DNA of 64,000 bases from Streptomyces canus (GTDB lineage: Bacteria; Actinomycetota; Actinomycetes; Streptomycetales; Streptomycetaceae): NCBI RefSeq assembly GCF_030815415.1, contig NZ_JAUSWW010000001.1, positions 3,472,001 to 3,536,000 of the forward strand. The letters run 5' to 3'. Position numbers and translations under genes: made by a program. Positions 54,171-64,000 of this stretch are shown here, piece by piece. Positions within the stretch are counted from its first letter, which is position 1. The number at the start of each line of letters is the position of its first letter. The notes beneath the pieces were generated by a model. That model did not search any database. It was not told where the DNA came from and worked only from the letters and a program-made list of their open reading frames with translations.

Positions 54171-54953
54171 ATGACCGTCATCAGTACGGCGGGCCTGGCC
54201 CGTACCTTTCAGACGAAACTCGGCCCGGTGGAGGCCGTGCACGGCATCGACCTGAGAGTCCGCGAGGGCGAGATCCTCGGCTTCCTCGGCCCGAACGGCG
54301 CCGGGAAGACCACCACCCTGCGGATGCTCACGACCCTGTTGAAACCCACCGGCGGCGCCGCCACCGTCGCCGGCCACGACCTCACCACCGACCCCGCCGG
54401 GGTGCGGAGAGCCTGCGGCTATGTGGCCCAGTCGGGAGGGGTCGACCCGCAGATCACCGTGCGGGAGGAACTGGTCACCCAGGGCCGCCTCTACCGCCTG
54501 ACGAAGTCCCGGGCGGCCGAACGGGCCGAGGAACTGGCCCGGGATCTGGACCTGACCGGGCTGCTCGACCGCAAGTGCGGGGCGCTGTCGGGCGGTCAGC
54601 GCCGGCGCCTGGACATCGCGATGGCCCTCACCCATCGCCCGAAGGTGCTCTTCCTCGACGAACCCACCACCGGACTCGACCCCGGCAGCCGGGCCGACCT
54701 GTGGGACCTGGTCCGCCGGCTGCGCGACGAGCACGGCACGACGGTGTTCCTGACCACCCACTACCTGGACGAGGCCGACGCCCTCGCCGACCGTCTGGTC
54801 GTCGTCGACAAGGGCGTGGTCGTCGCGGAGGGCACGCCGACCGCGCTCAAGCTGGAGTACGGCGGCTCGATCGACGCCTCGCTCCAGGACACCTTCCTCG
54901 CCATCACCGGCCGCAGCGCCACACCGGCCGACGCCGCCCCCGTAGCCGTATAG
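54171..54953 (+). CDS. daunorubicin-resistance-type ABC ATPase
   Basis: The 260-aa ATPase of the DrrA type has GPNGAGKTT, the Q-loop GYVAQSGGVDPQITVREEL, the intact signature LSGGQRRRLDIA, LFLDEPTTGLDPGSR and TTHYLDEAD. The ATG at 54171 is favoured; a GTG at 54165 is in frame. No ribosome site is evident, so the transcript may be leaderless. With the permease that follows it forms a drug or lipid exporter, probably controlled by the divergent TetR. Confidence 0.9.
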   Translation: MTVISTAGLARTFQTKLGPVEAVHGIDLRVREGEILGFLGPNGAGKTTTLRMLTTLLKPTGGAATVAGHDLTTDPAGVRRACGYVAQSGGVDPQITVREELVTQGRLYRLTKSRAAERAEELARDLDLTGLLDRKCGALSGGQRRRLDIAMALTHRPKVLFLDEPTTGLDPGSRADLWDLVRRLRDEHGTTVFLTTHYLDEADALADRLVVVDKGVVVAEGTPTALKLEYGGSIDASLQDTFLAITGRSATPADAAPVAV

Positions 54954-54966
54954 GAATCCCCCGACG

Positions 54967-55716
54967 ATGCTTCTCCACGACACCGCGCTGATCTACGGCC
55001 GCTATCTCCGTCAGTCGCTGCGCTCCCGCTTCGCCCTGCTCTTCGGCGTGCTGATGCCGCTGCTCTATCTCCTCTTCTTCGGCCCGCTGCTCACCGATCT
55101 CCCGCTGGGCGGGGCGGGCAGCTCCTGGCAAATGCTCGTGCCCGGCCTGCTGCTTCAACTCGGCCTGTTCGGAGCCTCGTTCGCGGGGTTCGCGATCATC
55201 GTCGAGAAGAGCCAGGGGGTGGTGGAGCGGATGCGGGTGACGCCGGTCAGCCGGCTGGCGCTACTGCTCGGGCGGGTGCTGCGCGACGCCACCGTCTTCG
55301 TCCTCCAGGCGGTGCTGCTCGTGCTGGCCGCGCTGGCGATGGGGCTGCGGGCCCCGCTGGCCGGCATCCTGATCGGCTTCGCTTTCGTCGCGCTGCTGAC
55401 GGTGTCGCTGGCCTCGCTGTCGTACGCGCTGGCCATGAAGCTGCACACCCCGGGCGAGTTCGGTCCGGCGGTCAACGCCCTGACGATGCCGATGATGCTG
55501 CTGTCCGGCCTGATGCTCCCGATGACCCTCGGCCCGGCCTGGCTGGACGTCCTCTCGCACTTCGTGCCGTTCCGCTATCTGGTGGACGCGGTCAGGGACG
55601 CCTACGTCGGCTCGTACGCCTCGGCGCACATGGCGTACGGCGTGCTGGTCGCCCTCGCCCTCACGGCACTCGCGGTGACGGTGGGCACACGCGTGTTCCG
55701 AACGGCCGGGGCGTAA
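54967..55716 (+). CDS. DrrB-type ABC-2 permease
   Basis: The 249-aa protein has six helices and the ABC-2 core: LFGVLMPLLYLLFFGPLL, IIVEKSQGVVERMRVTPVSRLALLLGRVLRD, and the LPMTLGPAWLDVLSHFVPFRYLVDAVRD loop. It lies 13 bp after the ATPase, with GGAAT before the ATG. The substrate is unknown. Confidence 0.9.
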   Translation: MLLHDTALIYGRYLRQSLRSRFALLFGVLMPLLYLLFFGPLLTDLPLGGAGSSWQMLVPGLLLQLGLFGASFAGFAIIVEKSQGVVERMRVTPVSRLALLLGRVLRDATVFVLQAVLLVLAALAMGLRAPLAGILIGFAFVALLTVSLASLSYALAMKLHTPGEFGPAVNALTMPMMLLSGLMLPMTLGPAWLDVLSHFVPFRYLVDAVRDAYVGSYASAHMAYGVLVALALTALAVTVGTRVFRTAGA

Positions 55717-55729
55717 CTACGCTGACCTC

Positions 55730-56302
55730 ATGGTCAATCTGACGCGCATCTACACCAGGACCGGCGACCAGGGCACCACCGCCCTCGGTGACATGAGCCG
55801 GGTCGCCAAGACCGATCTGCGGATCTCGGCGTACGCCGACGCCAACGAGGCGAACGCGGTGATCGGCACGGCGATCGCGCTGGGCGGACTCGACGAGGAG
55901 ATCGTCAAGGTCCTCACCCGGGTGCAGAACGACCTGTTCGACGTGGGCGCGGACCTGTCGACGCCGGTCGTGGAGAACCCGGAGTTCCCGCCGCTCAGGG
56001 TCGAGCAGTTCTACGTCGACAAGCTGGAGGCGGACTGCGACCGCTTCAACGAGCGGCTGGAGAAGCTCCGGTCCTTCATCCTGCCCGGCGGCACTCCGGG
56101 TGCGGCCCTGCTGCACCAGGCGTGCACGGTCGTACGTCGCGCCGAGCGCTCCACGTGGGCCGCGCTGGAGGTCCACGGCGAGGTGATGAACCCGCTGACC
56201 GCGACCTACCTGAACCGGTTGTCGGACCTGCTGTTCATCCTTGCCCGCTCGGCCAACAAGGACGTCGGGGACGTGCTCTGGGTCCCGGGCGGGGAGCGTT
56301 AA
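55730..56302 (+). CDS. PduO-type cob(I)alamin adenosyltransferase
   Basis: The 190-aa enzyme makes adenosylcobalamin from cob(I)alamin and ATP. Motifs are TRIYTRTGDQGTTALGD (5-21, ATP loop), DANEANAVIG, the RRAERSTW signature and NRLSDLLFILAR. AdoCbl is the cofactor of the isobutyryl-CoA mutase at 15619, so this gene supports the same pathway. Its stop overlaps the convergent membrane-protein gene by 4 bp. Confidence 0.94.
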   Translation: MVNLTRIYTRTGDQGTTALGDMSRVAKTDLRISAYADANEANAVIGTAIALGGLDEEIVKVLTRVQNDLFDVGADLSTPVVENPEFPPLRVEQFYVDKLEADCDRFNERLEKLRSFILPGGTPGAALLHQACTVVRRAERSTWAALEVHGEVMNPLTATYLNRLSDLLFILARSANKDVGDVLWVPGGER

Positions 56303-56832
56303 CGCTCCCGCTTGGGAAACAGGGTGTAGCTCCCGGCGATGATCACGTTGATGCCGATCAGCCACACCATGCGCTGCTGCCAGGCCCGTAGCGAGTCGGT
56401 CCCGCCGTCGCCGCCGACGTACCAGATCGCCCCCTGGAGCAGCGTCATGGCGACGACCGCGGCGAGGATCCAGCGGCCCGCGACCTTCCACTCGTGGACG
56501 GCGCGGGCCGTGCCGTACTTCGGCGGCCGTACCGGCGGCGGGCCGCCCGCGAAGCGGTGGGCGAAGCGGGCGTCGGCCCAGCGGATCGTGGAGTGGCCGA
56601 GGCCCACGGTGAAGCCGATGTAGACGGCGGCCAGGCCGTGCTTCCAGTCGGGCTCGGCGCCGCCGCGCAGATCGACCGCGGTGACGGTGAACAGCACGAG
56701 CTCGAGCAGCGGCTCGCACAGCAGCAGGGCCAGCCCCGCCCGCGGCATCCCGAGGACGTACCGGAAGGCCAGTCCCGCGGCCAGCAGCACCCAGAACGCC
56801 ACCTCGCAGGCGACGATCAGTCCGACGATCAC
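56299..56832 (-). CDS. conserved multi-pass membrane protein
   Basis: The 177-aa protein has about four to five membrane helices (LIVACEVAFWVLLAAGLAFRYVLG, LALLLCEPLLELVLFTVTAV, WILAAVVAMTLLQGAIWYV, MVWLIGINVIIAGSYTLF). A conserved cytoplasmic loop with WADARFAHRFAGGPPPVRPPKYGTARAVHEW also appears. No family of known function was recognised. It overlaps the adenosyltransferase stop and is divergent from the histidine kinase. Confidence 0.82.
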   Translation of the reverse strand: MIVGLIVACEVAFWVLLAAGLAFRYVLGMPRAGLALLLCEPLLELVLFTVTAVDLRGGAEPDWKHGLAAVYIGFTVGLGHSTIRWADARFAHRFAGGPPPVRPPKYGTARAVHEWKVAGRWILAAVVAMTLLQGAIWYVGGDGGTDSLRAWQQRMVWLIGINVIIAGSYTLFPKRER

Positions 56833-56984
56833 GGCTCGCTCCCTTCGGTCACCCTTCCAGGCTCCCGGTGCGCGCAGCCGCTTTCGTCGTCGCCGCTGAC
56901 GAAGTCGCCGTACATCGAAAGATGCAGTCCAGGACCGTCCCCGGGGATCAGGCGGGCGCCGCGCGGGCCGTGTTTCATGGGGAC

Positions 56985-58175
56985 ATGGCCGTTCGACTCC
57001 CCCGACCGCACCGCTTCGACGTGTACATCGCGGCCGGCGGGCTGCTCGGCGGGCTGCTGCTCGTCCTCGCGGGTCTCGGCACCCGGCGGTCCGACGACCC
57101 GATCACCCTCTTCGACGGCCCCTGGCCGGTGCTGGTACCGCTCACCGTGCTGGCCGGCTGCGAGCTGCTGCGCCGCACGGCACCCCGCACGGCCCTGCTC
57201 ACCGGCACGGTCGCGATCTGCGCGGACCTGGTGACCCAGGGCAGCCTCGCGTCGGTGCTGATGTTCACCGACCTGGTCTACGCGGCCGTCCTGTACGGCC
57301 CGCTCGCCTCGGCCCGGCGCATCCAGTGGATCACCGGTCTGCTCACGGTGGCGGGGACGCTGGTGCCGTTCGCGGTGTGGCGGGTACCGGAGGCGCTGCT
57401 GATCGGCGTGGTCGTCGGTGTCGTGGCGTACGCGCCCGCCGCCACCGGCTGGATCGTCCGCAACCATCGCGACGCCGCCGAGGCCGCGCGCCTGCGTGCC
57501 GAACAGACCGCCCTGCTCGCCGAGATGGACCGCACCCAGGCTGTCGTCGCCGAACGCGCCCGGATGGCACGGGAGTTGCACGACATGGTCGCCAACCATC
57601 TGTCGGCGATCGCCATCCACTCCACCGCCGCGTTGTCGCTGGACGATCCGGAGACGTCCCGGCAGGCCCTCGGCGTCATCCGCGAGAACAGCGTCAAGGG
57701 ACTCGAGGAGATGCGCCGGCTGATCGGCATCCTGCGGGAGGGCGACGGCGCGCCCAGCGCGGTACCCACCCTCGACGGACTCGCCGTCCTGGTCGACGAC
57801 GCCCACGCCAACGGCCTCGACGTCACGCTGGAGGCCGAGCACGGCACGACCCTGCCCGCCCCCGTCGAGCTCGCCGCCTACCGAATCGTCCAGGAATCCC
57901 TCACCAACGCCCTCAAGCACGCCTGCCCCGGCCGGGTCACCGTGCTTCTGCGCCAGGCGGACGGCTCCCTCGCCATCGCCGTGACCAGCCCGTACGGCGA
58001 CCGCGACGGGCCGAGCGCGCCCGGTTCCGGCGCCGGTCTGGTGGGTATGCGGGAGCGGGCGGCGCTGCTCGGCGGCACCTTCGAGTCCGGCCCCGAGAGC
58101 TCGGCGAACGGCAAGATCTGGGCCGTACGCGCCGCCCTGCCCGTCGCCGACGTCACTGAAGGAGATCCCGCATGA
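56985..58175 (+). CDS. NarL-type sensor histidine kinase
   Basis: The 396-aa protein has four or five N-terminal membrane helices (about 13-155) with no large periplasmic domain. A HisKA_3 dimerisation domain (RARMARELHDMVANHLSAIAIHS, phosphorylated His199) and an HATPase_c (AYRIVQESLTNALKHA, GSGAGLVGMRERAALLGG) follow. The ATG at 56985 is supported by GGGGA just before it. Its stop overlaps the regulator start (ATGA). The signal is unknown. Confidence 0.92.
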   Translation: MAVRLPRPHRFDVYIAAGGLLGGLLLVLAGLGTRRSDDPITLFDGPWPVLVPLTVLAGCELLRRTAPRTALLTGTVAICADLVTQGSLASVLMFTDLVYAAVLYGPLASARRIQWITGLLTVAGTLVPFAVWRVPEALLIGVVVGVVAYAPAATGWIVRNHRDAAEAARLRAEQTALLAEMDRTQAVVAERARMARELHDMVANHLSAIAIHSTAALSLDDPETSRQALGVIRENSVKGLEEMRRLIGILREGDGAPSAVPTLDGLAVLVDDAHANGLDVTLEAEHGTTLPAPVELAAYRIVQESLTNALKHACPGRVTVLLRQADGSLAIAVTSPYGDRDGPSAPGSGAGLVGMRERAALLGGTFESGPESSANGKIWAVRAALPVADVTEGDPA

Positions 58176-58813
58176 TCCGCGTGCTCGTCGCCGAGGACCA
58201 GTCCGCCGTCCGCGCCGGACTGGTCCTCATCCTGCGCAGCTCGCCCGACATCGAGGTGGTCGGCGAGGCCGCGGACGGCGAACAGGCGGTCGCGCTGACC
58301 CGGGAACTGCGGCCCGACCTGGTGCTGATGGACGTGCAGATGCCGCGTCTGGACGGGGTGTCGGCGACCCGGAAGGTCACGGAGGAGGGGCTCGCGGACG
58401 TCCTCGTGCTGACCACCTTCGACCTCGACGAGTATGTGTTCGGGGCGCTCAGGGCCGGGGCGGCCGGGTTCCTGCTGAAGAACACGGAGGCGAGGGATCT
58501 CGTGGAGGCGGTCCGTACGGTGGCGCGCGGCGAGGGGATCGTCGCTCCGGCCGTCACCCGACGGCTGATCTCCGAGTTCGCCGCCAGGCCGGTACGGCAG
58601 CCGAGCGCCGACCCTGCGGTCCTGGACACCCTCACGCGCCGGGAGCGCGAGGTGCTGTCCTGCCTGGGCGAGGGACTGTCCAACGCGGACATCGCGGCCC
58701 GTCTCGACATGGCGGAGGCGACGGTGAAGACGCACGTCAGCCGACTGCTGGGGAAGCTGGAGCTGCGCAGCCGCGTGCAAGCCGCGGTGCTGGCGCAGGA
58801 GTTGGGTGTCTGA
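58172..58813 (+). CDS. NarL/FixJ-type response regulator
   Basis: The 213-aa protein has a receiver domain (VLVAEDQSAVRAGL, phospho-acceptor Asp54 in DLVLMDVQMP, Thr and Lys at LVLTTFD and FLLKNTE). A LuxR-type HTH follows (LTRREREVLSCLGEGLSNADIAARLDMAEATVKTHVSRLLGKL, about 150-193). It is translationally coupled to the kinase. The gene ends 118 bp before the chitinase start, but the chitinase has its own promoter. Confidence 0.93.
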   Translation: MIRVLVAEDQSAVRAGLVLILRSSPDIEVVGEAADGEQAVALTRELRPDLVLMDVQMPRLDGVSATRKVTEEGLADVLVLTTFDLDEYVFGALRAGAAGFLLKNTEARDLVEAVRTVARGEGIVAPAVTRRLISEFAARPVRQPSADPAVLDTLTRREREVLSCLGEGLSNADIAARLDMAEATVKTHVSRLLGKLELRSRVQAAVLAQELGV

Positions 58814-58829
58814 GCGATCGCATACTGAG

Positions 58830-58871
58830 TGGTCCAGACCTATTGACCCGTGGTCCAGACCTTTCTATTCT
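58830..58871 (+). promoter_or_regulatory. chitinase promoter with 12-bp direct repeats
   Basis: TGGTCCAGACCT occurs at 58830-58841 and again at 58851-58862. A -35-like TTGACC (58843-58848), a 17-bp spacer containing the second repeat, and a -10-like TATTCT (58866-58871) follow. These repeats are the known Streptomyces chitinase control element for chitin induction and glucose repression. Each resembles a dre site bound by DasR (ACTGGTCTAGACCACT). Confidence 0.88.
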
Positions 58872-58931
58872 CGCCGCACCGTGGGCGTGAAGGCTCAGTC
58901 GCGCCCCCAAGACCCCTCAAGGAGGCGCCGC

Positions 58932-60758
<1,827 letters not shown>

Positions 60759-60783
60759 GCGGGGTTACGACCGTCAGTAGGAC

Positions 60784-61230
60784 CTAGGCGACATTGACGC
60801 GCTGACCGGGCGGGGCTGCTTCCAGCCACGCGAGGAAACCGGTCAGCGCGTCTTCGCTCATGGCGAGTTCCAGCCGCGTGCCCCGGTGCAGACAGGTCAG
60901 GATGATGGCATCGGAGAGCAGTGCCAGCTCCTCCTCGCCCTCCGGCAGCCGACGCCCGGCGACCTCGATCGCGGCGCGCTCCAGGACACGGCGCGGGCGG
61001 TAGGCGTAGGAGAAGACGCGGTACCACTCGATGCGGTCGCCGTTGTAGCGGGCGACACCGTAGCTCCAGCCCTTGCCGTTGGTGTCGGGTTTCTCCGGGA
61101 CGTCCCAGCGCAGCGAACAGTCGAAGGTGCCGCCGGAGCGCTGGATGAGTCTGCGACGAAGGCCGAAGACGAACAGTCCCAGCACTACAAGTGCCACGAC
61201 GATTCCGCACACAGTCAGAGCGAGGGCCAT
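60784..61230 (-). CDS. DUF2550 protein
   Basis: The 148-aa protein has one N-terminal membrane anchor (MALALTVCGIVVALVVLGLFVFGLRRRLIQ) and a cytosolic beta-rich domain with SGGTFDCSLRW and GWSYGVARYNGDRIEWYRVFSY. The family lies next to the ATP synthase operon in many actinobacteria; the role is unknown. ATG 61230 is preferred, with a GGAGG site nine bases upstream; a GTG at 61236 is in frame. Confidence 0.88.
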   Translation of the reverse strand: MALALTVCGIVVALVVLGLFVFGLRRRLIQRSGGTFDCSLRWDVPEKPDTNGKGWSYGVARYNGDRIEWYRVFSYAYRPRRVLERAAIEVAGRRLPEGEEELALLSDAIILTCLHRGTRLELAMSEDALTGFLAWLEAAPPGQRVNVA

Positions 61231-61286
61231 CGACACCGACCTCCTCGTCTACTCGGTAACGGAATGGAAAAAACATCCACATTTGC

Positions 61287-61334
61287 CTCAGCCGCGACCA
61301 GGACCGGATTGCTCCGGTCCCAGCCGCGGCTGAG
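61287..61334 (-). terminator. terminator of the atp operon
   Basis: Outer arms CTCAGCCGCG / CGCGGCTGAG enclose an inner stem GGACCGG / CCGGTCC. On the minus strand a run of six T follows about 15 bp later, unusual for Streptomyces. It lies 25 bp past the atpC stop. Confidence 0.82.
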
Positions 61335-61359
61335 TGACGTCATAGGCGTGACGCGCCGA

Positions 61360-61734
61360 CTAACGCGTCGCCGCCGCACGGATCCGTACGTCCGCGCGAC
61401 GCTCGGCGGCGGCGTCACCCTCCGCCTTCGCGCGCTCCAGCTCGCGTTCCGCGCGCTGGAGGTCGATCTCGTCCGACAGCTCGGCGATCTCGGCCAGCAG
61501 CGACAGCTTGTTGTCCGCGAACGAGATGAAACCGCCGTGCACCGCGGCGACGACCGTTCCACCATCACTCGTACGGATGGTCACCGGGCCCGACTCCAGC
61601 ACACCGAGCAGCGGCTGGTGACCGGGCATGACGCCGATGTCGCCGGACGTGGTACGCGCGACGACCAGGGTGGCCTCGCCGGACCAGACCTCTCGGTCGG
61701 CCGCGACCAGCGCGACGTGCAGCTCAGCAGCCAA
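61360..61734 (-). CDS. atpC: F1 ATP synthase epsilon subunit
   Basis: The 124-aa subunit has the beta-sandwich (LHVALVAADREVWSGEATLVVARTTSGDIGVMPGHQPLLGVL) and a C-terminal helical hairpin. It couples the rotor and inhibits ATP hydrolysis. The start is TTG 61734, five bases after GGAG; this gives the usual AAELHV N-terminus, whereas an upstream frame start would be unusual. Last gene of the atp operon here. Confidence 0.93.
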   Translation of the reverse strand: MAAELHVALVAADREVWSGEATLVVARTTSGDIGVMPGHQPLLGVLESGPVTIRTSDGGTVVAAVHGGFISFADNKLSLLAEIAELSDEIDLQRAERELERAKAEGDAAAERRADVRIRAAATR

Positions 61735-61867
61735 GGTGGCTCCTCGGGTCACCACCCGGCGGTTCGGCCGGGTGTTGGTTACAAGTCTAGTAGGCGTGAA
61801 AGAGGGGGCGGGACGTGCCCCGCCCCCTCAGTCGAACTCAGAGCTTAAGGACTCTTCAGGTCCGAGT

Positions 61868-63304
61868 TCAGGAGACGCCGAGCTCCTTGGCGTTGGCCTT
61901 GAGGTCCTCAATGCCACCGCAGAGGAAGAACGCCTGCTCCGGGAAGTGGTCGTACTCGCCGTCGATGATCGCGTTGAAGGCCCTGATCGACTCCTCCAGC
62001 GGCACGTCCGACCCGTCGACGCCGGTGAACTGCTTGGCGACGTGGGTGTTCTGGGACAGGAAGCGCTCCACGCGACGGGCGCGGTGGACGACGAGCTTGT
62101 CCTCTTCGCCCAGCTCGTCGATACCGAGGATCGCGATGATGTCCTGGAGGTCCTTGTACTTCTGCAGGACACCCTTGACACGCATGGCCGTGTTGTAGTG
62201 GTCCGCCGCGATGTAGCGGGGGTCCAGGATGCGGGACGTGGAGTCCAGCGGGTCCACGGCCGGGTAGATGCCCTTCTCGGAGATCGGACGGGAGAGCACC
62301 GTCGTCGCGTCGAGGTGGGCGAAGGTGGTGGCCGGGGCCGGGTCGGTCAGGTCGTCCGCGGGGACGTAGATCGCCTGCATCGAGGTGATCGAGTGACCAC
62401 GGGTCGAGGTGATGCGCTCCTGGAGGAGACCCATCTCGTCGGCCAGGTTCGGCTGGTATCCCACCGCGGAGGGCATCCGGCCGAGCAGGGTCGAGACCTC
62501 GGAACCGGCCTGCGTGAAGCGGAAGATGTTGTCGATGAAGAACAGCACGTCCTGCTTCTGCACATCGCGGAAGTACTCCGCCATGGTCAGACCCGCGAGA
62601 GCCACGCGCAGACGGGTGCCCGGGGGCTCGTCCATCTGACCGAAGACCAGGGCGGTCTTGTCGATGACGCCCGACTCCGCCATCTCCTCGATGAGGTCGT
62701 TGCCCTCACGCGTGCGCTCACCGACACCGGCGAACACGGAGACACCGTCGTGGTTGTTGGCGACGCGGTAGATCATCTCCTGGATGAGCACCGTCTTGCC
62801 GACGCCGGCACCACCGAACAGGCCGATCTTTCCACCCTTGACGTACGGGGTGAGAAGGTCGATGACCTTGACGCCGGTCTCGAACATCTCGGTCTTCGAC
62901 TCGAGCTCGTCGAAGTTCGGGGCCTTGCGGTGGATGCCCCAGCGCTCACCGTCGTACTGCTCGTCGGTGTTCAGTACCTCACCGAGGGTGTTGAACACCT
63001 TGCCCTTGGTGAAGTCGCCGACCGGCACGCTGATGGAGGCGCCCGTGTCGGTGACCGCGGCCTGGCGGACCAGACCGTCGGTGGGCTGCATGGAGATGGT
63101 GCGGACCAGGCCGTCACCCAGGTGCTGGGCGACCTCCAGGGTCAGCGTCTTCTTGGCGCCGTCGAGGGCCGGGTCGGCCACCTCGACGTGCAGAGCGTTG
63201 TAGATCTCCGGCATCGCGTCGACGGGGAATTCCACGTCGACGACCGGGCCGATGACCCGGGCGACGCGGCCCGTGGCAGCGGCCGTCTCAACTGTCGTCG
63301 TCAT
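61868..63304 (-). CDS. atpD: F1 ATP synthase beta subunit
   Basis: The 478-aa catalytic subunit has the P-loop GGAGVGKT (164-171), GERTREGNDL, VLFFIDNIFRFTQAGSEVSTLLGRMPSAVGYQ and the DELGEEDKLVV C-terminal helix of the coupling region. Its ATG shares one base with the atpG stop (TAATG). It is followed by atpC after about 130 bp. Confidence 0.97.
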   Translation of the reverse strand: MTTTVETAAATGRVARVIGPVVDVEFPVDAMPEIYNALHVEVADPALDGAKKTLTLEVAQHLGDGLVRTISMQPTDGLVRQAAVTDTGASISVPVGDFTKGKVFNTLGEVLNTDEQYDGERWGIHRKAPNFDELESKTEMFETGVKVIDLLTPYVKGGKIGLFGGAGVGKTVLIQEMIYRVANNHDGVSVFAGVGERTREGNDLIEEMAESGVIDKTALVFGQMDEPPGTRLRVALAGLTMAEYFRDVQKQDVLFFIDNIFRFTQAGSEVSTLLGRMPSAVGYQPNLADEMGLLQERITSTRGHSITSMQAIYVPADDLTDPAPATTFAHLDATTVLSRPISEKGIYPAVDPLDSTSRILDPRYIAADHYNTAMRVKGVLQKYKDLQDIIAILGIDELGEEDKLVVHRARRVERFLSQNTHVAKQFTGVDGSDVPLEESIRAFNAIIDGEYDHFPEQAFFLCGGIEDLKANAKELGVS

Positions 63305-64000
63305 TACCTGTCACTCCCCGCGGTCGCGTCGGCCAGGGCTGCGGAGCCACCGACGATCTCGCTGATTTCCTGGGTGATTTCGGCCTGGCGGGCCGCGTTG
63401 GCAAGACGGGAGAGAGTGGTGATCAGCTCTCCCGCGTTGTCGGTGGCCGACTTCATCGCGCGCCGCGTGGCGGCGTGCTTCGAAGCGGCCGACTGGAGCA
63501 GCGCGTTGTAGATACGGCTCTCCACGTAGCGCGGCAGAAGGGCGTCGAGGACGTCCTCCGCCGAGGGCTCGAAGTCGTACAGCGGAAGGATCTCGCCCTT
63601 GGGCGTGGCCTCCGCGGCGACCTCTTCGAGGCTGAGCGGCAGCAGACGGTCGTCGAGCGCCGTCTGCGTCATCATCGAGACGAACTCGGTGAAGACGATG
63701 TGGAGTTCATCCACGCCGCCCTCGGCCGTGTCCTTCTCGATGGCCTCGATCAGCGGACCCGCGACCTTCTTCGCGTCCGCGTACGTGGGCTCGTCGGTGA
63801 AGCCCGACCACGACTCCGCGACCTTGCGCTCGCGGAAGTTGTAGTGAGCCAGACCGCGGCGGCCGACGATGTACGTGTCGACCTCCTTGCCCTCGGCCTC
63901 GAGACGCTCGGTGAGCCTCTCCGCCACCTTGATGGCGTTGGCGTTGAAGGCGCCGGCGAGACCACGGTCGCTCGTGAGGAGCAGCACCGCGGACCGCACG
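63304..64000 (-). CDS. atpG: F1 ATP synthase gamma subunit, 5' end outside the window
   Basis: The C-terminal 231 or more residues are present: VRSAVLLLTSDRGLAGAFNANAI, ARRGLAHYNF-like segment, and the closing helix RAMKSATDNAGELITTLSRLANAARQAEITQEISEIVGGSAAL. This is the central rotor shaft. The frame runs off the right edge, so the N-terminal helix is missing from view only. Confidence 0.95.
   Translation of the reverse strand, partial: VRSAVLLLTSDRGLAGAFNANAIKVAERLTERLEAEGKEVDTYIVGRRGLAHYNFRERKVAESWSGFTDEPTYADAKKVAGPLIEAIEKDTAEGGVDELHIVFTEFVSMMTQTALDDRLLPLSLEEVAAEATPKGEILPLYDFEPSAEDVLDALLPRYVESRIYNALLQSAASKHAATRRAMKSATDNAGELITTLSRLANAARQAEITQEISEIVGGSAALADATAGSDR

Noticed and set aside
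61868..63304. Plus-strand Val/Asp/His-rich frame opposite atpD
   Set aside because: It is antisense to a near-invariant ATP synthase gene and has no independent signal.

Overview
This window comes from a high-GC actinomycete chromosome and is almost certainly Streptomyces. The coding regions show strong third-position G/C bias, there are many GTG starts, and leucine TTA codons are almost absent. The hyphal-tip cytoskeletal genes scy and filP, a Streptomyces-type chitinase, GlxA/CslA tip-glycan genes and an AbsC-like regulator are all present. From memory, and not checked by any search, the gene order follows the S. coelicolor core segment around SCO5426 down to SCO5372, with one notable insertion.

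Layout. 1-7.6 kb: a PPOX-fold protein, an XRE regulator, divergent pfkA and pta-ackA, then pyk. This is a glycolysis/overflow acetate block. 7.7-10.3 kb: a three-gene envelope operon (DUF6230, DUF6114, Ser/Asp-rich secreted protein) with an unusual palindrome-rich upstream region. 10.9-15.6 kb: a thioredoxin/TPR co-chaperone, a TetR, a lipoprotein, a secreted I36-type inhibitor and a divergent DUF5937 regulator carrying a TTA codon. 15.6-20.7 kb: isobutyryl-CoA mutase large subunit with a perfect 24-bp palindrome at its start, DUF3817, MarR, an MFS exporter and a second DUF5937 regulator. 20.8-25.6 kb: cslZ, glxA and cslA, which in S. coelicolor lie elsewhere (SCO2836-2838). 25.6-29.4 kb: repeats, MTH1187 and DUF3817 genes, a DUF6191-like fragment and three consecutive AIM24 genes. 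29.5-33.4 kb: an AbsC-like MarR, a decayed two-component system (kinase broken by frameshifts, response regulator reduced to an 18-codon scar), a PepSY protein and an MFS exporter. 33.5-36.3 kb: MeaB-type GTPase, thiolase and methylmalonyl-CoA epimerase. 36.4-41.8 kb: a 162-bp long inverted repeat, then scy and filP. 42-46 kb: two paralogous ABC exporters. 46-53.3 kb: small zinc-ribbon-like protein, LLM oxidoreductase, SCO5389-like protein, nucS, a membrane-anchored STAND-like protein, a STAS protein and 3-hydroxyacyl-CoA dehydrogenase. 53.4-58.8 kb: a TetR with a divergent ABC exporter, PduO-type cobalamin adenosyltransferase, a membrane protein and a NarL-type two-component system. 58.8-60.8 kb: chitinase behind a direct-repeat promoter. 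60.8-64 kb: DUF2550 and atpC, atpD, atpG (the last one cut by the window edge).

How the genes work together. Several products form a B12/short-chain acyl-CoA network: IcmA, the MeaB-like chaperone, the epimerase, the adenosyltransferase, the thiolase and the 3-hydroxyacyl-CoA dehydrogenase. A second theme is hyphal growth and the cell surface: Scy, FilP, CslA, GlxA, CslZ, and the DUF6230/DUF6114 operon.

No tRNA, rRNA, CRISPR array or intact insertion sequence was recognised.
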